Source of the DNA: an uncultured Tenacibaculum sp.
Lineage (GTDB): Bacteria > Bacteroidota > Bacteroidia > Flavobacteriales > Flavobacteriaceae
Length of the DNA stretch: 64,000 bases
Direction: 5' to 3'
Assembly: GCA_947496185.1 (NCBI GenBank)
Contig: CANMCD010000012.1
Location: 1-64,000, forward strand
This document shows, piece after piece, positions 63,096 through 64,000 of this stretch. Positions within the stretch are counted from its first letter, which is position 1. Every line of letters begins with the position of its first letter. The notes below the pieces were generated by a model. The model searched no databases and had not been told where the DNA came from. It was given only the letters and a program-made list of their open reading frames with translations. The position numbers were made by a program, and so were the translations under genes.

Positions 63096-64000
63096 ATGGC
63101 TGATTTAGTTAAAATAGTAAGGTATAATCCTGTCAAGTACTATAATATAAAAAACCATATTATTATTATTATTATTATAGGGATACTATCGTCAGTATTA
63201 TTAGGATTTTATATGCTGGTTAGTGAGTATACATGGCAGAAATATTCTGCCAAACAATGGGTTATAATATGTTCGAACGGAGTATTAACAGCGTATATTA
63301 ATTATTTATTAACGGAATTTTTAAATCGTACAATTCCATGGAAAACTAATATGGGTAGTAGGTTTCTAGTAGGTATCTTCTTTCACTTTTTAGCATCTTT
63401 TTTAGTGTCTTTTTTTATGTTGTATGCTTATGCTGTTTTTTACGGCTTGTCCTTTAATTTTTTATCAGTGAATAAGTGGATTTTTACCAAGCTTGCAATT
63501 ATACTCTTTATTTTTATCGTTATCTTTCAAGTTATCTACTTAGTATTGTTCTCTTATTATTCGTATTCCCATTTGCAAATAGAAAAAATAAGACAAGAGC
63601 GAAAACAAGTAGAATACCAACTTAATGCTTTGAAATCTCAATTAAACCCACATTTTTTATTTAATAGCTTGAATACAATTTCTTCTTTAATTTATAAAGA
63701 TAAAAGAAAAGCGATAGAGTTTATTAGAAAGTTGGCTAGTATGTGTGATTATACATTGAATAGCTATCGCAAACGATACACAACTATTAAGGAGGAATTA
63801 CGTTTTTTAGAGTCGTATAATTACCTTATTGAGACTCGATTTGAAAAAAAATATAATTATGATTTGACTATTTCTAAGGAACTTTTGAGGACTAAAATTC
63901 CACCATTAACACTTCAAATGTTGGTAGAAAATGCTGTTAAACATAATATAATGAGTGATTTGATACCGTTAAAAGTTTCTATTTCATTTAATAATGAGTA
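63096..64000 (+). CDS. LytS-type sensor histidine kinase (3' end outside window)
   Basis: Open frame from ATG 63096 running off the window (at least 301 residues). Four membrane helices lie at about 22-42, 53-73, 88-116 and 132-155, with an isoleucine run in the first. A coiled linker leads to the phospho-acceptor His186 in LKSQLNPHFLFNSLN and then the start of the ATP-binding domain (MLVENAVKHNIMSD). A LytTR regulator would be expected just beyond the window. It is 24 bp downstream of the repeat-protein gene and probably co-transcribed with it. Confidence 0.9.
   Translation, partial: MADLVKIVRYNPVKYYNIKNHIIIIIIIGILSSVLLGFYMLVSEYTWQKYSAKQWVIICSNGVLTAYINYLLTEFLNRTIPWKTNMGSRFLVGIFFHFLASFLVSFFMLYAYAVFYGLSFNFLSVNKWIFTKLAIILFIFIVIFQVIYLVLFSYYSYSHLQIEKIRQERKQVEYQLNALKSQLNPHFLFNSLNTISSLIYKDKRKAIEFIRKLASMCDYTLNSYRKRYTTIKEELRFLESYNYLIETRFEKKYNYDLTISKELLRTKIPPLTLQMLVENAVKHNIMSDLIPLKVSISFNNE

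Noticed and set aside
1-64000. CRISPR arrays, prophage, insertion sequences, tRNA and rRNA genes
   Set aside because: Looked for on both strands; no repeat-spacer pattern, transposase, phage structural gene or recognisable tRNA/rRNA sequence seen.

Overview
The window looks like chromosomal DNA from a marine-type member of the Flavobacteriaceae (Bacteroidota). The evidence is AT-rich sequence, almost no Shine-Dalgarno leaders, several TAnnTTTG promoter boxes (two with a well-spaced TTG/TTTG at -33), a type IX secretion (T9SS) sorting domain, and lineage-typical neighbours such as DUF6048/DUF6452, LytS/LytTR pairs and membrane-anchored AraC regulators. I see no rRNA, tRNA, CRISPR array, prophage or intact insertion sequence. 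Most of the window is core or near-core genome.

Layout. 1-5.6 kb: an amine-oxidase-like gene lacking its N-terminal FAD loop, meaB, then an overlapping ECF sigma / one-helix membrane protein / DUF4097-like triad. 5.7-8.3 kb: cysS-yidD-lgt, tightly overlapped. 8.4-17.6 kb: an epimerase, an NTF2-fold protein, queE, a HerA-like ATPase, a lipoprotein, a ZIP transporter with a methyltransferase, a THUMP rRNA methyltransferase, a secreted pentapeptide-repeat protein and HU. 17.8-21.2 kb: an AAA_28 ATPase-recQ-fmt operon. 21.3-26.5 kb: an outer-membrane-protein folding operon (DUF493, double parvulin, parvulin-like lipoprotein, SurA), then moxR. 26.6-30.7 kb: an outer-membrane receptor, LytS kinase and LytTR regulator operon behind a perfect 18-bp inverted repeat. 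31-34.5 kb: a 1007-residue APH-M23-aminotransferase fusion and an NTF2-like lipoprotein. 34.6-40 kb: a Tat-signal GMC oxidoreductase with a T9SS tail, hydroxybutyryl-CoA dehydrogenase, a Gfo/Idh oxidoreductase and pcm. 40.3-45.9 kb: a small lipoprotein, a periplasmic-binding-fold protein without signal peptide, a nucleoside phosphorylase, a DUF1835 protein, an eIF1-like factor, a 2-oxoglutarate oxygenase and DUF6048/DUF6452. 45.9-50.2 kb: rlmD, a mechanosensitive channel and rocD. 50.4-56.2 kb: a UPF1-like helicase, a membrane AraC regulator and a DUF1573 protein. 56.3-61.4 kb: valS, folD and ffh. 61.7-64 kb: an unrecognised 34-residue-repeat protein followed by a LytS-type kinase cut by the window edge.

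Most worth following up: (i) the receptor-kinase-regulator operon and its palindrome, which covers the -33 region; (ii) the kinase-peptidase-PLP enzyme fusion; (iii) the oxidoreductase carrying both Tat and T9SS signals; (iv) the repeat protein/kinase pair with 21-bp-spaced direct repeats upstream; (v) the cytosolic binding-fold protein, nucleoside phosphorylase and DUF1835 operon. All functions are inferred by reading the sequence; no database search was run.
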